A stretch of 14,762 bases of DNA from Rhodospirillaceae bacterium UBA4479 (GTDB lineage Bacteria > Pseudomonadota > Alphaproteobacteria > Rhodospirillales > Casp-alpha2), in assembly GCA_002389175.1 (NCBI GenBank), contig DGNZ01000177.1:1-14762 (forward strand). Reading direction: 5' to 3'. Position numbers and translations under genes: made by a program. Each line of letters begins with the position of its first letter. Within the stretch, counting starts at the first letter, position 1. This document shows, in pieces, positions 13,202 through 14,762 of this stretch. The notes under the pieces are model-generated. The model had not been told where the DNA came from and did not search any database. It saw only the letters and a list, made by a program, of their open reading frames with translations.

Positions 13202-14762
13202 CCGATTTATCCGCCCTGCACGACCGAATTCTGATCATCGACTTTGGCTCGCAAGTCACACAGTTGATTGCCCGCCGCGTCCGAGAATCCGGCGTTTATT
13301 GTGAAATCCACCCGTTCAACGCTGTAACGTCAGAAAGCATCGCGTCTTTCAATCCAAAAGGCGTGATCTTGTCCGGCGGCCCCGCCAGTGTTCACGAACA
13401 GGAAACACCAAAGGCACCAGAAGCCGTCTATGAATTGGATATTCCAGTACTGGGTATTTGTTACGGCGAACAAACCATGGTCCAGCAGATGGGCGGACGT
13501 GTTCAGGCGTCTACGCACCGTGAATTCGGCCGCGCCTTTATCGAAATCACCGATGATTGCTGTCTGTTCAAAGGTGTCTGGGCCCCCGGCGAAAAGCACC
13601 AAGTCTGGATGAGCCACGGTGATCGTATTGATGCGATCCCTGATGGGTTTAAGGTTTGCGCTGTTTCAGACGGCTCGCCATTCGCAATCATCGCGGATGA
13701 AGAGCGAGATTTATACGGGGTTCAATTCCACCCTGAAGTCGTGCATACGCCGGATGGAGCCAAGTTGCTTCGGAACTTCACCCACGACATTTGCGGCGCA
13801 TCTGGCGATTGGACCATGGCGTCATTCAAGGATGAGGCCATAGATAAAATCCGCGCCCAAGTCGGTAACGGACGGGTGATTTGTGGGCTTTCAGGTGGTG
13901 TCGACAGTTCCGTCGTCGCTGTTCTTCTTCACGAAGCCATTGGTGATCAACTGACATGCGTTTTCGTCGATCACGGTTTGATGCGAGCTAACGAGGCCGA
14001 CGAAGTCGTCTCGCTTTTCCGCGACCACTACAACATACCGCTCGTCCATCGGAATGCATCTGACATGTTCCTGGGCGAATTGGATGGTGTCACGGACCCC
14101 GAAACCAAACGCAAGATCATCGGCAAACTGTTCATCGATGTATTCGAACAAGAAGCCAAGAACGTTGGCGGTGCTGATTTCTTGGCGCAAGGAACATTAT
14201 ATCCCGATGTGATCGAGAGTGTTTCGTTCACTGGGGGCCCTAGCGTCACGATCAAGTCACACCACAATGTGGGTGGCTTGCCGGAACGCATGAACATGCA
14301 ATTGGTTGAGCCTCTGCGCGAACTTTTCAAAGACGAAGTCCGTGTCCTTGGACGTGAACTTGGGTTGCCCGATAGCTTTGTTGGCCGTCACCCATTCCCA
14401 GGCCCCGGCCTTGCAATCCGCATTCCTGGTGCAATTAGCCCCGACAAACTGGATATCTTGCGGGCTGCTGACGTAGTTTACCTCGAAGAAATCCGTAACG
14501 CGGGCCTTTATGACACCATATGGCAGGCTTTTGCAGTACTTCTTCCCGTTCAAACGGTGGGTGTGATGGGAGATGCCAGAACTTATGATTTTGTTTGTGC
14601 GCTCCGCGCAGTCGTTTCCACTGATGGCATGACAGCCGATTACTATCCTTTCGATCATGCTTTCTTGGGACGTGTCTCAAACCGTATCGTCAACGAGGTC
14701 AAAGGCATTAACCGTGTTGTTTATGATGTCACATCAAAACCGCCCGGAACGATTGAGTGGGA
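13198..14762 (+). CDS. guaA: GMP synthase (glutamine-hydrolysing), 3' end just outside window
   Basis: GuaA converts XMP to GMP using ATP and the amide of glutamine. The visible 521 residues end at KPPGTIEW, so only the final residue or so and the stop are missing. The N-terminal class I amidotransferase domain has the catalytic triad C88 (GICYGEQ), H178 and E180 (GVQFHPE). The ATP pyrophosphatase domain has its P-loop SGGVDSS at 232-238. The C-terminal dimerisation domain carries GRHPFPGPGLAIR and the closing DVTSKPPGTIEW. GICYGEQ has Glu where most GuaA have Met (GICYGMQ). No good ribosome site precedes the ATG at 13198. It diverges from the Ala-rich exported protein gene across a 122-bp gap. 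With purA in the same window, both branches from IMP toward AMP and GMP are represented, but the genes are not in one operon. Confidence 0.97.
   Translation, partial: MTDLSALHDRILIIDFGSQVTQLIARRVRESGVYCEIHPFNAVTSESIASFNPKGVILSGGPASVHEQETPKAPEAVYELDIPVLGICYGEQTMVQQMGGRVQASTHREFGRAFIEITDDCCLFKGVWAPGEKHQVWMSHGDRIDAIPDGFKVCAVSDGSPFAIIADEERDLYGVQFHPEVVHTPDGAKLLRNFTHDICGASGDWTMASFKDEAIDKIRAQVGNGRVICGLSGGVDSSVVAVLLHEAIGDQLTCVFVDHGLMRANEADEVVSLFRDHYNIPLVHRNASDMFLGELDGVTDPETKRKIIGKLFIDVFEQEAKNVGGADFLAQGTLYPDVIESVSFTGGPSVTIKSHHNVGGLPERMNMQLVEPLRELFKDEVRVLGRELGLPDSFVGRHPFPGPGLAIRIPGAISPDKLDILRAADVVYLEEIRNAGLYDTIWQAFAVLLPVQTVGVMGDARTYDFVCALRAVVSTDGMTADYYPFDHAFLGRVSNRIVNEVKGINRVVYDVTSKPPGTIEW

Overview
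The window looks like chromosomal DNA from an alphaproteobacterium, most likely a Rhodospirillales-like marine or freshwater lineage with moderate GC. The grounds are the adjacent hisZ-purA pair, an alphaproteobacterial type of TPP-riboswitch thiC, a GC-rich dispersed hairpin repeat familiar from that group, and several exported or membrane proteins whose style I associate with it. This assignment is inference; there is no rRNA or tRNA to anchor it.

Layout. Positions 1-811 (minus): 5' part of a HAD class IIA hydrolase, cut by the window edge. 978-1583 (plus): exported protein of unknown function. 1710-4193 (plus): hisZ (histidine biosynthesis regulatory subunit) and purA (adenylosuccinate synthetase), 30 bp apart. 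4190-5269 (minus): a close relative of mandelate racemase, whose stop codon overlaps that of purA tail to tail. 5393-8012 (plus): a two-gene unit encoding a C-terminally membrane-anchored pseudokinase and a small polytopic membrane protein. 8013-8466: a long intergenic region holding a strongly structured element that may be a minus-strand small RNA with a U-tract, then a TPP riboswitch with a hairpin that hides the thiC ribosome binding site. 8467-10320: thiC, followed by a textbook terminator and a 109-bp double-hairpin palindromic repeat. 10492-11672 (minus): a split ThDP-dependent decarboxylase of the sulfopyruvate/phosphonopyruvate type, the two subunit genes separated by a short hairpin repeat. 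11784-12083 (plus): a small secreted cysteine-rich protein. 12107-13075 (minus): an exported protein with a long Ala-rich insert. 13198-end (plus): guaA, complete except for the last residue or so.

How the genes work together. Most of the window is core metabolism: histidine (hisZ), AMP (purA) and GMP (guaA) synthesis and thiamine pyrimidine synthesis (thiC, under TPP feedback). The ThDP-dependent decarboxylase uses the cofactor that thiC helps to make, but nothing in the sequence shows co-regulation.

The least explained parts are the pseudokinase/membrane-protein pair at 5393-8012, the structured element at 8038-8147, and the pair of convergent exported proteins at 11784-13075. The pseudokinase pair is the best candidate for an undescribed system: the kinase fold is recognisable, yet the catalytic Asp and the DFG Asp are both replaced, and the protein appears to be tethered to the membrane beside a dedicated partner.
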